DNA from: DATLFA01 sp035525225
Lineage (GTDB): Bacteria; Actinomycetota; Acidimicrobiia; Acidimicrobiales; WLNW01
NCBI GenBank assembly: GCA_035525225.1
Contig: DATLFA010000015.1
Location: forward strand, 62,001-126,000
Direction: 5' to 3'
Length of the DNA: 64,000 bases
Under the pieces are notes generated by a model. The model was not told where the DNA came from. It saw only the letters and a list, made by a program, of their open reading frames with translations, and searched no databases. Below, in pieces: positions 42,983-53,516 of this stretch. The position numbers and the translations under genes are program-made. Numbering within the stretch: the stretch's first letter is position 1; each line of letters opens with the position of its first letter.

Positions 42983-44206
42983 TCAGCCCGGGATGTCGCG
43001 AAATGGTATTCCCTTGTCGACCCTGGGCTCGGGAGGCAACCGCAGGACCTTCTCGCCGATGGTGTTGCGTTGGATCTGATCGGTGCCTCCACCGATGCGG
43101 GCGCCGAATTGACCGAGGAATTCCATCTGCCAGCGACCGTCGTCGATTGCGCTCGCGCCGGACAACATGCCCGCCGACTGTTGCATGGCCATGACCAGGT
43201 TGCCGATCTCGTGGAGATGCAGCGACACCGCGAGCTTCATCACCGAGCTCTCGGGCCCGGGCTGCTCGCCTCGCAACGCGGCGGTGCGCACGCGGTAGCC
43301 GAGATAGGTCTGGATCTGCATACGGGTGTACGCCTTGGCCAACTCCTGGCGGATGACGGCATCGCCGTCGGTCCCCGTGTCGCGGGCGAGCGAGATCAGG
43401 TCTTCGATGCCGGTTCGACCCTGTCCGCCGCCGATGAGCGTTCGTTCGTTCGACAGCGTGGTCATCATGGGACCCCACCCTGCGTTGATCTCGCCGACGA
43501 TGTTCTCGTGCGGGATGCGCACGTCGGAGAGGAACACCTCGTTGAAGTGTGCCGCGCCGGTGATCTGTCGCAGCGGTCGCACGTCGATGCCGGCCGTGCG
43601 CATGTCGACGAGGAAATAGGTGATGCCGCGATGCTTCGGTGCAGTCACATCGGTGCGTGTCAACAGGATGGCCCAGTCGCTGTAGTGCGCGCCCGACGTC
43701 CACACCTTTTGGCCGTTGACGATCCACTCGTCGCCGTCGCGCACCGCCATCGTCCGCAACCCACCGAGATCAGACCCGGCGCCCGGTTCGGAGAACAACT
43801 GGCACCACACTTCTTCGCCTCGCAGCATCGGGCGTAGGTGCCGCTCTTTCTGTTCGTCGGTGCCGTGCGCGATGAGCATCGGTCCCGCCATGCCGATGCC
43901 GACCGCGAACACACCCGACGCCGCGATCACCTTGGCTTCTTCCTGCTTGAAGATGCCGTCTTGAATCGACGTACCGCCCCGCCCGCCGTACGCCTTGGGC
44001 CACGTGATGCCGGCCCACCCGTGATCGAACTTGATGCGCTGCCAATCACGGCAACGCTGGACGTGCGCCCGTTCCTTGTCGTGATCGGTGATGAAGATGG
44101 AGTTCTGGTCTCGCTCGTTGGAGCGCAGCGCGGGCACGTGCTCGTCCAGAAACGCCTTCACCTCGGCGCGGAACGCTGCTTCGTCGGGTGTCTCGTCGAA
44201 GTCCAT
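42983..44206 (-). CDS. Acyl-CoA dehydrogenase
   Basis: The 407-residue flavoprotein has the family blocks: MDFDETPDEAAFRAEVKAFL, WPKAYGGRGGTSIQDG, the substrate/FAD block CQLFSEPGAGSDLGGLRT, VNGQKVWTSGAHYSDWAILL and the C-terminal GGTDQIQRNTIGEKVLRLPP. It is very similar in layout to the next upstream gene (44240-45466), sharing the motif AHFNEVFLSDVRIPHENIVG almost exactly. The two were probably produced by a tandem duplication, or work together as a heteromer. A 33-bp gap separates them. Confidence 0.92.
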   Translation of the reverse strand: MDFDETPDEAAFRAEVKAFLDEHVPALRSNERDQNSIFITDHDKERAHVQRCRDWQRIKFDHGWAGITWPKAYGGRGGTSIQDGIFKQEEAKVIAASGVFAVGIGMAGPMLIAHGTDEQKERHLRPMLRGEEVWCQLFSEPGAGSDLGGLRTMAVRDGDEWIVNGQKVWTSGAHYSDWAILLTRTDVTAPKHRGITYFLVDMRTAGIDVRPLRQITGAAHFNEVFLSDVRIPHENIVGEINAGWGPMMTTLSNERTLIGGGQGRTGIEDLISLARDTGTDGDAVIRQELAKAYTRMQIQTYLGYRVRTAALRGEQPGPESSVMKLAVSLHLHEIGNLVMAMQQSAGMLSGASAIDDGRWQMEFLGQFGARIGGGTDQIQRNTIGEKVLRLPPEPRVDKGIPFRDIPG

Positions 44207-44239
44207 GGGCAGCAAGCTACGACCGTCATCGAACCGTGC

Positions 44240-45466
44240 CTATTTGGGCACGTCCTTGAAGGGGATGCCCTTGTCGACCCTCGGCTCGGGCGGCAACTGC
44301 AGCACCTTCTCGCCGATCGTGTTGCGCTGGATCTGGTCGGTGCCGCCCCCGATACGCGACATCCACTGGCCGAGGAACTGGTTCTGCCAGAAGCCCCCGA
44401 GGTATGCGCTCTCCTCCCACAACATGCCGGACGCGCCGGCGATGCTCATCACCAGGTTGCCCTGATGCTCGAGCCGGCGCGATGCGGCCAGCTTGATGAC
44501 CGAGCTCTCGGGGCCAGGTAGTTGCCCGCGCGACGCGGCGCTCTGGGTGCGGTAGCCCAAGTACTTGATGGTCTCGGCGTACGAGAGCTGGCGAATCAGC
44601 TCTTGCCTGATCGTCGGATCGCCGGCGACGCCCGAGTGACGAGCGAACGTGACGATGTCGTCGAAAGTCACCATCGACTGCGACGACCCGATGAGGGTTC
44701 GCTCGTTGGCGAGGGTCGTCATCATCGGGCCCCAGCCGGCGTTGACCTGACCGATGATGTTCTCGTGCGGGATGCGCACATCGGTGAGGAAGACCTCGTT
44801 GAAGTGCGCTGCGCCGGTGATCTGGCGCAGGGGCCGCACGTCGATACCCGGGGCGCGCATGTCGACCACGAAATAGGTGATGCCTCGATGCTTGGGGACT
44901 TCGGGATCGGAACGCGTGAGCAGGATGCCCCAATCGCTGTAGTGCGCCCCCGAGTTCCAGACCTTCTGACCGTTGACGATCCATTCGTCGCCATCGCGCA
45001 CCGCCGTGGTGCGCAACCCACCGAGATCAGAGCCGGCACCGGGCTCCGAGAACAGCTGGCACCACACCTCGTCGCCCGCCAGCATCGGCCGCAGGTAGCG
45101 CTGCTTCTGTTTCTCGGTGCCGTGCGCGATCAGCGTCGGTCCGGTCATGCCGATCCCCACCGAGAAGATGCCGGCCTGCACGTCGTAGCGCGCCTGCTCC
45201 TGGTTGAAGATGCCTTGATGGCGCGCCGTCTCGCCCCTGCCGCCGTAGGCCTTGGGCCATGCGATGCCCGCCCATCCGTTGTCGAACAGCACGCGCTGCC
45301 ACTGTTTGCACAGCCGCACATGGTCGGATTCTTCGCCGGCCGATGGCGCCTTGGCGTAGTACGAGTCCGCGAGGCTCGAGCTCGTCTTGCGAGTCGCGTG
45401 CGCGTCGAGAAAGGCCCGCACTTGCGTGCGGTAGTCCATCTCTTCTGGTGAATCGTCGAAATCCAT
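44240..45466 (-). CDS. Acyl-CoA dehydrogenase, paralogue of the next gene
   Basis: The 408-residue protein opens MDFDDSPEEMDYRTQVRAFL and shares the blocks WPKAYGGRG, CQLFSEPGAGSDLGGLRT, NGQKVWNSGAHYSDWG and GGTDQIQRNTIGEKVLQLPP with the gene at 42983. It lies in a same-strand run after an SDR and the thiolase/DUF35 genes, so the cluster can oxidise an acyl chain through enoyl, hydroxy and keto stages. The ATG at 45466 gives the family N-terminus. The substrate is unknown, but a sterol-side-chain or cyclic acyl-CoA fits the neighbourhood. Confidence 0.92.
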   Translation of the reverse strand: MDFDDSPEEMDYRTQVRAFLDAHATRKTSSSLADSYYAKAPSAGEESDHVRLCKQWQRVLFDNGWAGIAWPKAYGGRGETARHQGIFNQEQARYDVQAGIFSVGIGMTGPTLIAHGTEKQKQRYLRPMLAGDEVWCQLFSEPGAGSDLGGLRTTAVRDGDEWIVNGQKVWNSGAHYSDWGILLTRSDPEVPKHRGITYFVVDMRAPGIDVRPLRQITGAAHFNEVFLTDVRIPHENIIGQVNAGWGPMMTTLANERTLIGSSQSMVTFDDIVTFARHSGVAGDPTIRQELIRQLSYAETIKYLGYRTQSAASRGQLPGPESSVIKLAASRRLEHQGNLVMSIAGASGMLWEESAYLGGFWQNQFLGQWMSRIGGGTDQIQRNTIGEKVLQLPPEPRVDKGIPFKDVPK

Positions 45467-45494
45467 GCTCGGCTCTCCCCGCCGCGCGAAGCGG

Positions 45495-46394
45495 CTAAGT
45501 GCCGTAGACGGGTGCCGGCGACAGCGTCTTCGCGATCGACTCGTGCACTGCCGCCCCGACTTCGGACACGTCGTAACGGCGGCCGATGTCGACCACGTGG
45601 CCGTGCTGCCATCCGTCGCAGACATTGACGCGACCACCGACGATCTCGAAGACGCGCCCGGTGACATCACACTCCGGGGACCCGAGCCAGACGACGAGCG
45701 GTGACGCGTTGGCCGGATCCTTGATGTCGAACTCGCCTGCCGCGGGTTCGGCCATGTCGTCGAACACGCCCTCGGTCATACGCGTGCGGGCATCGGGGGC
45801 GATGGCGTTGGCGAGCACGCCGTAGCGGCCCCACTCGGCCGCCTGTTGCACTGTCAGCGCCGCGATGCCGGCCTTGGCCGCGACGTAGTTGCCTTGCCCG
45901 ATCGAGCCCATGAGGCCCGCGCCCGAACTTGTGTTGACGATGCGGCCGTCGACCTTTTCGCCTGCCTTCGCGAGATCACGCCAGTGCGCGATCGCGTGGC
46001 GTGCCGGCACGAAATGACCGCGCAAGTGTACGCGCATGATCGCGTCCCACTCGTCGACCGACATGTTGGCCAACATGCGGTCACGCAGGAAGCCGGCGTT
46101 GCAGACGACAGTGTCGAGCCGACCGAATGTGTCGATCGTCTGGCGCACCATGGCGCCGACCTGATCCCAGTCGGCGACGTCGGCGCCGTTGGCGATGGCT
46201 TCGCCGCCCATGGCCTTGATCTCGGCCACCACCTCTTGCGCCGGCGCAGAGCCGGCCGCGGTGCCGTCGCGTTCGACCCCGAGATCGTTGACCATGACGC
46301 GCGCTCCCTCGGCTGCGAACGCGAGCGCATGAGCGCGCCCGAGCCCACGCCCGGCGCCGGTGATGATGACCACGCGACCGTCACAACTGCCCAT
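45495..46394 (-). CDS. Short-chain dehydrogenase (17-beta-HSD4/MFE-like)
   Basis: The 299-residue SDR has the cofactor motif TGAGRGLGRAHALAFAAEGA, the NAG element VVCNAGFLRDRMLANM, and the catalytic Tyr-x3-Lys in NYVAAKAG with the preceding Ser in NTSSGAGLMG. The MVNDLGVERDG and RDRMLANMSVDEWD blocks match the (3R)-hydroxyacyl-CoA dehydrogenase part of multifunctional beta-oxidation enzymes. It would oxidise a hydroxyacyl-CoA to the keto form, between the dehydrogenases downstream and the thiolases upstream. ATG 46394 is taken as start. Confidence 0.9.
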   Translation of the reverse strand: MGSCDGRVVIITGAGRGLGRAHALAFAAEGARVMVNDLGVERDGTAAGSAPAQEVVAEIKAMGGEAIANGADVADWDQVGAMVRQTIDTFGRLDTVVCNAGFLRDRMLANMSVDEWDAIMRVHLRGHFVPARHAIAHWRDLAKAGEKVDGRIVNTSSGAGLMGSIGQGNYVAAKAGIAALTVQQAAEWGRYGVLANAIAPDARTRMTEGVFDDMAEPAAGEFDIKDPANASPLVVWLGSPECDVTGRVFEIVGGRVNVCDGWQHGHVVDIGRRYDVSEVGAAVHESIAKTLSPAPVYGT

Positions 46395-46414
46395 GTGCAC
46401 CCCGCTGTCGTCGG

Positions 46415-47572
46415 TTACTTGAACGTCGGCTGGAGGTCAGAGCTGACGACCCACATTGCGAAGTACTGCGCCGCGCCACCGTACGCGTGGCCGATGGCGA
46501 CCTTGGCCCCGTCGACCTGATAGTCGCCCGCGGTGCCCCGTACCTGATTGGCCGCCTCGAGACAGCGGATGAGACCCGACGCGCCGATGGGATTGGACGA
46601 CAAGACGCCACCGGACATGTTGACGGGGAACGCCCCGCCGATCTCGGTGTCGCCGCGGTCGGTCACCTTCCAACCCTCGCCTTCCTCGACGATGAGGTGA
46701 CCTTCGAGCCACATCGGTTCGTACCACGAGAACGGCACGTACAGCTCGGCGCAGTCGACCTGCTTGAGCGGGTTGGTGATGCCGGCCTTCTTGTAGAGCT
46801 CTCGCGCGCAATCGACACCTGCTCGAGGCTTGACGGTGTCGCGTCCGGGGAATTGGCCGAACTCCGTTCGCTTCGCGTGGGCAATGACCCATGCGGGAGG
46901 ACGGGGTGCCTTCCTGGCTGCGGCTTCGCCGCCGAGCACGACCGCCGCCGCACCGTCGGAGGACGGGCACGACTCGAGGTAGTGCAGCGGATCCCACAGC
47001 ATCGGGGACTCCTTCACCTTCTCGATCGAAATGTCTTTGAGATGAAGATGCGCGTAGGGATTCTTGAGCGCGTTCTTGCGATCCTTGACGGCCACCATCC
47101 AACCGATGTGCTCGGGTGCCTTGGACCGCTGGATGTAGTTGCGGATCCACGGAGCGAACGTGCCGCCCGCACCTTGCCCACCTGACCGCCCACCCGAGAG
47201 CGCCCAGGTGGCGTTGCCTTCGGATTGCTTCTCGTAGCAGACGACCAGAACCCGTTCGTAACGGCCGGATTCCACCAGGGTCACTCCCGACACGGCGGTC
47301 GAGGCGCCCACCGAGCCCGCGGTGTGCACGCGGTGGATCGGCTTGCCGACGGCACCGATGGCGTCAGCCAGCGACAGCTCGGGCATCATCACACCTTCGA
47401 GCGCGTCAGGGGCTTTGCCGAGCACGATGGCGTCGATGTCCTTGAACGTCAGCTCCGCGTCGTCGAGTGCCCGCAGGACCGCTTCTCGAACGAGACCTTC
47501 GAGCGAAACGTCGGGACGGCGACTCTTGTATTTCGTTTGACCGATACCGATCACTGCACAAGGAACAGCCAT
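46415..47572 (-). CDS. Thiolase-family lipid-transfer protein (Ltp3-like)
   Basis: The 385-residue protein has the thiolase/SCP-X fold: VIGIGQTKYK at the N-terminus, GSVGASTAVSGVTLVESGRY, DGAAAVVLGGEAAARK, and a C-terminal GIGASG-like element (NPIGASGLIRCLEAANQ) followed by GHAYGGAAQYFAMWV. The classical thiolase catalytic Cys is not obvious at the usual position (AGSVGAST), as in non-thiolytic lipid-transfer proteins of actinobacterial sterol clusters. With the next gene and the DUF35 protein it resembles the mycobacterial Ltp3-Ltp4-DUF35 trio. Cleavage by retro-aldol or thiolysis is inferred. Confidence 0.85.
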   Translation of the reverse strand: MAVPCAVIGIGQTKYKSRRPDVSLEGLVREAVLRALDDAELTFKDIDAIVLGKAPDALEGVMMPELSLADAIGAVGKPIHRVHTAGSVGASTAVSGVTLVESGRYERVLVVCYEKQSEGNATWALSGGRSGGQGAGGTFAPWIRNYIQRSKAPEHIGWMVAVKDRKNALKNPYAHLHLKDISIEKVKESPMLWDPLHYLESCPSSDGAAAVVLGGEAAARKAPRPPAWVIAHAKRTEFGQFPGRDTVKPRAGVDCARELYKKAGITNPLKQVDCAELYVPFSWYEPMWLEGHLIVEEGEGWKVTDRGDTEIGGAFPVNMSGGVLSSNPIGASGLIRCLEAANQVRGTAGDYQVDGAKVAIGHAYGGAAQYFAMWVVSSDLQPTFK

Positions 47573-48642
47573 CAGTTGCTCCCTTCCAACACGCAGACCA
47601 GATTTTGCTGAAGGCACGCACCGCTCGACGCATGGGCGACGCCTCGATTGGCGGCACCGGCCTTGATGCGCTGCGCGACCTCGATCACGCGGATGAGACC
47701 GGTCGCCATCACGGGGTGACCGCCCAACGGTCCGCCCGAAGGATTGACGTTCTCGTGACCGACCAGACCCAGCGCCTCGCGAAGAATGATCTCTTCGTGG
47801 CTGTAGTTGACCATGAGCTCGGCAACGTCGATCGGGCCGTCGTTGGCGCCCGTGTTGGCTGCCGCCGCCTTGGTGGACACCGAGGTCGTGAGATCGCGAA
47901 GGCCGGGGTAGTGCGACTCCATCCGATGATCGATGTTGCGGATGTAGACCGGCTTGTCGGTGAGCTCGCGTGCCCGGTCGCCCCGGGCGATGATCATTGC
48001 CGCGGCCCCATCGGAGATGGGCGGCAGATCATGGAGGCGCAGCGGCGCGGCGTAGTAGGGCCGCGTCAACAGCTCTTCGGGCGCAACGTTGTCCCTGACC
48101 TGCGCCATCGGATTGTCCATCGCGGCGCCGCGACTGCGTGACACGACATCGGCAAAATCACGTTCGGTGGCCTTCCCCGCATCGAGCAGCGCTCGTGCCT
48201 GGAGGCCCGCCAGCGACACGTAGTCGAGACCGAGCGGCGCCATCACGTAGGGGTCCGTCTGCAACGGGAACACGTGGCGCGGCGTGCCGGGCGACGATTT
48301 GCCCGAACCGCTGACGAACGCGATGTCGATGTCGCCCAGTTGCAAGCGAATCCACGCCTCGAACAGCGCCCACGCACCGTCCATCTCGACGTGGCTCTCA
48401 TAGACAGGAGGCCAGGCGCCCACGCCGTCGATGTTCTGCACGAAGGCGAACGGCATGCCCGACAGGTAGTCGCAACTGCCGGCGATGGTGAAGCCGATGT
48501 CGTGGCGATCGAGGCCCGTCTGACCCAACAGGTCGTTGATGCAGTCCATGATCATGCGCGGTTCGCTGTCGTTGTAACGGCGGTACGACGGGGTCTGTGA
48601 GACCGCCACGATCGCGATGTCGGTGTTGTCGGATGCAGTCAT
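47572..48642 (-). CDS. Thiolase-family lipid-transfer protein (Ltp4-like)
   Basis: The 356-residue protein is a shorter thiolase homologue: DIAIVAVSQTPSYRRYND, the block GSCDYLSGMPFAFVQNIDGV around the active-site nucleophile region, DGAAAMIIARGDRA, and the C-terminal NPSGGPLGGHPVMATGLIR and GVAHASSGACLQQNLVCVL. The start ATG lies 8 bases from the DUF35 stop, and its stop shares one base with the Ltp3-like start (TGATG). Together with the Ltp3-like gene and the DUF35 gene it forms a tight three-gene unit, as in the KstR-controlled sterol genes of mycobacteria (from memory). Confidence 0.86.
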   Translation of the reverse strand: MTASDNTDIAIVAVSQTPSYRRYNDSEPRMIMDCINDLLGQTGLDRHDIGFTIAGSCDYLSGMPFAFVQNIDGVGAWPPVYESHVEMDGAWALFEAWIRLQLGDIDIAFVSGSGKSSPGTPRHVFPLQTDPYVMAPLGLDYVSLAGLQARALLDAGKATERDFADVVSRSRGAAMDNPMAQVRDNVAPEELLTRPYYAAPLRLHDLPPISDGAAAMIIARGDRARELTDKPVYIRNIDHRMESHYPGLRDLTTSVSTKAAAANTGANDGPIDVAELMVNYSHEEIILREALGLVGHENVNPSGGPLGGHPVMATGLIRVIEVAQRIKAGAANRGVAHASSGACLQQNLVCVLEGSN

Positions 48643-48649
48643 CGGTCAT

Positions 48650-49639
48650 TCACCACGTGTGTTCCTTGAACGTCTCGAAATCGACGTCGGGCTCGCCGGT
48701 GGGTGACCACCGTTCGATGACCTCATCCCAGGCGCCGCCGCGGTTGTCGAGCGCGGCGACCGACCGGTCCTCTGGCTTTTTCCACTCGGCGCCGAGCCGC
48801 ATGCCCGCTCGGAAGTCCGCGAGCGGGATGTCGCGGACGTCGACACCCATGATCGGTTGGTCGCTGTTGTCGAGCAGGATCGAGCACCGGATGTAAGGCT
48901 CGGTCTCTTTCTGCCCGTAGTACTGCACCGGCGTAATGACGGTGAACGCGACGACCGTGCCCCGGTCGGCGACTTCGACCTCGTCGGCCTCGGTCAACGG
49001 CACGCGCTCGAGATTGTCGTAGCCGCGGCCCGGTACATAGACCTTGCCCGACACCGGGCTCTTCTGCCCGATGATCTTGCCGGCCAACAGCCCTGCAGCA
49101 AAGCGTTGGCGGTGCGGGTACAGCTGGTCGCGGACCTTGAGCGAGATCAAGTGCTCGGTGATTTCCACCGTGCCCTCGCCCGGCGTGATGGTCTGCGCCT
49201 GCGCCTTGGCCAATGGCACAAAGTACACGTCGGTGATCGCGCCGTGGCGCTCGTCGCGGTACTGCGCCGAGACCCGCATCAGCGTCGCCATGTCGTGGAT
49301 CGTGCCGGCGTCGACGGCGTGCACCATCGGCACGTCGGTCCCGTCGATCTTGATCAACGCAAACGCGAACGGATGCGCAAACGGGTGCTTCTCGGACGGC
49401 TCGGCGATCCATGTCCACCCGACCACCGTGCCGCCCGGGCCGACCTCGACGAACTCTGCCGGCGCCGTCGCCCCCGTGTCGGGGTCGTACTCGAGCGGCG
49501 GGCAGAAGGTGCGGCCGCCGACCTTGTTGGCGATCAGCTTGCCGTCACGCAGTGCGGTGAGGAACGGTCCCATATATGGGCCGGTGGTGCGGGTATATGG
49601 GTACTCGAGCGTGTTGACGGTGTTGATTGTCTCGCTCAC
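48650..49639 (-). CDS. DUF35 OB-fold protein, two tandem domains
   Basis: The 329-residue protein has two OB-fold units of DUF35 type. The first contains PFLTALRDGKLIANKVGGRTFCPP and GTVVGWTWIAE; the second starts near GKIIGQKSPVSGKVYVPGRGYDN and contains RGTVVAFTVITPVQYYGQ. Only the first keeps a cysteine of the zinc ribbon, so metal binding is doubtful. DUF35 proteins are obligatory partners of thiolase-like retro-aldolases (Ltp2-ChsH2 type). The GTG at 49639 is the start and no clear ribosome site precedes it, so a leaderless transcript is possible. It heads the long minus-strand catabolic run. Confidence 0.87.
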   Translation of the reverse strand: MSETINTVNTLEYPYTRTTGPYMGPFLTALRDGKLIANKVGGRTFCPPLEYDPDTGATAPAEFVEVGPGGTVVGWTWIAEPSEKHPFAHPFAFALIKIDGTDVPMVHAVDAGTIHDMATLMRVSAQYRDERHGAITDVYFVPLAKAQAQTITPGEGTVEITEHLISLKVRDQLYPHRQRFAAGLLAGKIIGQKSPVSGKVYVPGRGYDNLERVPLTEADEVEVADRGTVVAFTVITPVQYYGQKETEPYIRCSILLDNSDQPIMGVDVRDIPLADFRAGMRLGAEWKKPEDRSVAALDNRGGAWDEVIERWSPTGEPDVDFETFKEHTW

Positions 49640-50677
49640 GGCGAAAGTAGACCACGTTTGCGCGGCGGGCGGCGAATGGGACGCGGCCCCACCAGGGTGA
49701 CCCCCGGGTGGGTCGAACGGCCGGTGTCGAACTGCGACGGTGCGTGGCTACTCTGAGATGGCTATGAACGCGATGCCGCAGGACGCCCGGATCTTCGTGG
49801 CCGGCCACGCCGGTCTTGTCGGGTCGGCCATCGTGCGCCGCCTTCGTTCCGCCGGGTACGACAACCTGCTGCTCGTGCGGCGTAGCGAACTCGATCTTCG
49901 CGACCAGGCTGCGGTCAACGTCTGGTTCGAGGAGAACCGGCCCGAGTACGTCTTCCTCGTCGCCGGCAAAGTCGGTGGCATCCTCGCCAACGCGACCTTT
50001 CCGGCTGAGTTCCTCTACGACAACATGATGATCCACGCCACCGTTGTGCACGCGTCCTATCTCGTCGGTGTGCGCAAACTGTTGTACCTCGGCAGCTCGT
50101 GCATCTATCCCCGCCTCGCCCACCAACCGATCAGCGAGGACGAGTTGCTCAGCGGTCAGCTCGAGCCGACCAACGAGCCGTATGCGATCGCGAAGATCGC
50201 CGGCATCAAGCTGTGCCAGGCCTATGCCCACCAGTACGGCTGTGACTTCATCTCCGCGATGCCCACCAATCTCTACGGTCCGTATGACAACTTCGATCTC
50301 GAGTCGAGCCACGTCTTGCCCGCGATGATCCGCAAATTTCACGATGCGCGCGTCAGCGGCGCCGAGTCGGTCGTCATCTGGGGCACGGGCAGCCCGCGCC
50401 GCGAGTTCCTGCATGTCGATGATCTTGCTGATGCGTGCATGTTCCTCATGGATCACTACACCGGCGATACGCACATCAACGTGGGCACCGGCGAAGACGT
50501 GACCATCCTCGAGCTGGCCCACATGGTGCGCGATATCGTCTATCCGGCAGCGACGATCGAACACGACTTGTCCAAGCCCGACGGCACGCCACGCAAGCTT
50601 CTCGATGTCACAAAGCTCAAGGAGCTCGGCTGGGGGCCGAAGATTGGCCTAGGGCTAGGCATCGAGGAGACCTACCG

Positions 50678-51712
<1,035 letters not shown>

Positions 51713-51825
51713 CGTCACCGTCCGACGATCGTGGCTGCTGCGCCGTTTCGTAGAAAACGCACATTCGGCGTGTGGTTTGGCTACGGAAGTATTGCCAAGC
51801 GTGGCGGCGGCCGCCGCGAAACCAC

Positions 51826-52659
51826 TCAGCGTCCGCGTGCGTGCAGTACTGCGCCCACTGTGCGTAGCAAGATCTTGACGTCGCCGATGAAGGTGACACG
51901 AGTGACGTACTCAGTATCGATGTGAACGTTCTCGTGCAGCAACGAACTGCGCTCAGGCGAGACCTGCCACAGCCCGGTGATGCCGGGGCGCACGAGGTGC
52001 CGTGGATGGTCGACGAGGTTGTGAGCCTGCGCGACTCGCACCAACTCGGGACGGGGACCGACGAGGCTCATGTCGCCTTTGATGACGTTGAACAACTGCG
52101 GCAACTCGTCGAGGCTCCACTTGCGGATGAACCGGCCCACCGGAGTGTGGCGCGGATCGTTGAGGCTCTTGTGCGTTTGCCGGCGATCACTGCCATCGAA
52201 GTCCGCGTTGTCGGACCGACGGTCGTGCATCATCGAACGGAACTTGACCATGCGAAAGGTCTTGCCATTGCGGCCGACCCGCTCTTGGCAAAAGAAGATG
52301 TTGGGGCCGAGCATCAGACGTACTGCGAGCGCCACGCCGGCGATGACCGGCAAGAGGATCACGAGACAGAAGAGCGAACCGACAAGGTCGATGCACCGCT
52401 TGAAGAAGCGGTCGTACACACCGACGACTCGGATGACCGTCGGGGCAGTCGAGGCGGCCGGCGCGGAGCCATTGGCCGCGCCGTTGGCGGAGACGACAGT
52501 GGAAGCCAGATCGCGACGAACGGATACGACCCCGTCGGCCGTGGAAGCCTCTGGCACGTCTATCTCCTCCTTCGACCGTGTGGTGTATTGCCTGATGTCC
52601 TGGCGCAAGTTCACTGCCGCTCTACGTAATCCACCGAGAGTACTCGGCTCTGCCGCCAT
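51826..52659 (-). CDS. Undecaprenyl-phosphate sugar phosphotransferase (bacterial sugar transferase)
   Basis: The 277-residue protein has a disordered N-terminus (about 75 residues, Ala/Ser/Thr-rich), one membrane helix (LVGSLFCLVILLPVIAGVAL), then the cytosolic transferase core: QERVGRNGKTFRMVKFRSM, RKWSLDELPQLFNVIKGDMS, VGPRPE and RPGITGLWQVS. This is the monotopic or short WcaJ/PssY-type initiator, which lacks the CoA-binding-like domain of long members. It loads a hexose-1-phosphate onto the lipid carrier at the start of polysaccharide assembly. It is convergent with gmd/fcl and probably serves the same glycan. Confidence 0.9.
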   Translation of the reverse strand: MAAEPSTLGGLRRAAVNLRQDIRQYTTRSKEEIDVPEASTADGVVSVRRDLASTVVSANGAANGSAPAASTAPTVIRVVGVYDRFFKRCIDLVGSLFCLVILLPVIAGVALAVRLMLGPNIFFCQERVGRNGKTFRMVKFRSMMHDRRSDNADFDGSDRRQTHKSLNDPRHTPVGRFIRKWSLDELPQLFNVIKGDMSLVGPRPELVRVAQAHNLVDHPRHLVRPGITGLWQVSPERSSLLHENVHIDTEYVTRVTFIGDVKILLRTVGAVLHARGR

Positions 52660-52747
52660 GTTCCAGGATCCTCGATGCGTTTGAAGTCACCTAGATGATG
52701 GCGCGTGGCCCGCCCCGCGGCATGAGTCATGCGACCAGTCGCCGGCC

Positions 52748-53512
52748 TCAGAACGGCACCCGCCGCCGCTGGCGATCGAGCCAGCCGAGTAGTACGGCCA
52801 TCGCCCGAGGGTCCTGGCGCAAGTTGTGGCCGGCCCCCCGGATGACACGGAGGTCGGCGGTGCCGTGGGCATCGGCGATCGATCGGGCATCGGCTTCGGG
52901 CACGAGCTGATCCTCGCTGCCGTGCACCAGCAGCAACGCCCGGGGCGCGAGCTCACCCGCGTGCTCGGCGGCCCGCAGCTCACGGAGGCCGATCGCCCAC
53001 TCGTCGATCGACGGGGGGAAATCCGCGTCGCGGATGATGCCGACGAGGCGGGAGTGCTCGACGAGGCGCTTCGGGTGGCGGGCCCAATCGTCGAAGTCGG
53101 CGGGCGCGCCGAGGGCGGCGACCCCTCGAACCCGCAGGTCGCGGGCGCCGGCGCAGATGCTGAGGGCCCCGCCGGTGCCGAAGCCGGCGAGCCAGACACC
53201 GTTCGCTCGCTCGTTGCGGTTGAGGTGCTCGGCCGCGGCCAGGACGTCGTCGAACCATCCGTCGAGGGAGAAATTGCCTTGTGAACCGCTCGTGCCCCGC
53301 GGATTGAGCGCGAGTGCGACCCATCCCATCTCCTGCGCGATGCGGTCGGCCAGCGCGGGGTGCGTCGCCGGCGCCGATGCGCCACGGTCGGCTCCAGAGG
53401 GATACCCGGGCACGAGCACGACACCCGGCAAGCCGGTGCGGGGACCGCCGGTCGGTCGAGCGACGTGCGCCGCGAGCCGCAGCCCGCCGACATCGACCGT
53501 AGCGACCGCCAT
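52748..53512 (-). CDS. Alpha/beta hydrolase (dienelactone-hydrolase-like)
   Basis: The 254-residue hydrolase has the strand-oxyanion segment GVVLVPGYPSGADRG, the nucleophile elbow region VWLAGFGTGGALSICAG where the usual Ser is replaced by Thr (G-F-G-T-G-G), and later GSEDQLVPEADA and GAGHNLRQDP for the acid and His. The loss of the usual G-x-S-x-G serine makes catalytic competence questionable. ATG 53512 is the start; a 63-residue gene ends 4 bp upstream on the same strand, so they are probably an operon. The substrate is unknown. Confidence 0.78.
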   Translation of the reverse strand: MAVATVDVGGLRLAAHVARPTGGPRTGLPGVVLVPGYPSGADRGASAPATHPALADRIAQEMGWVALALNPRGTSGSQGNFSLDGWFDDVLAAAEHLNRNERANGVWLAGFGTGGALSICAGARDLRVRGVAALGAPADFDDWARHPKRLVEHSRLVGIIRDADFPPSIDEWAIGLRELRAAEHAGELAPRALLLVHGSEDQLVPEADARSIADAHGTADLRVIRGAGHNLRQDPRAMAVLLGWLDRQRRRVPF

Positions 53513-53516
53513 CGCG

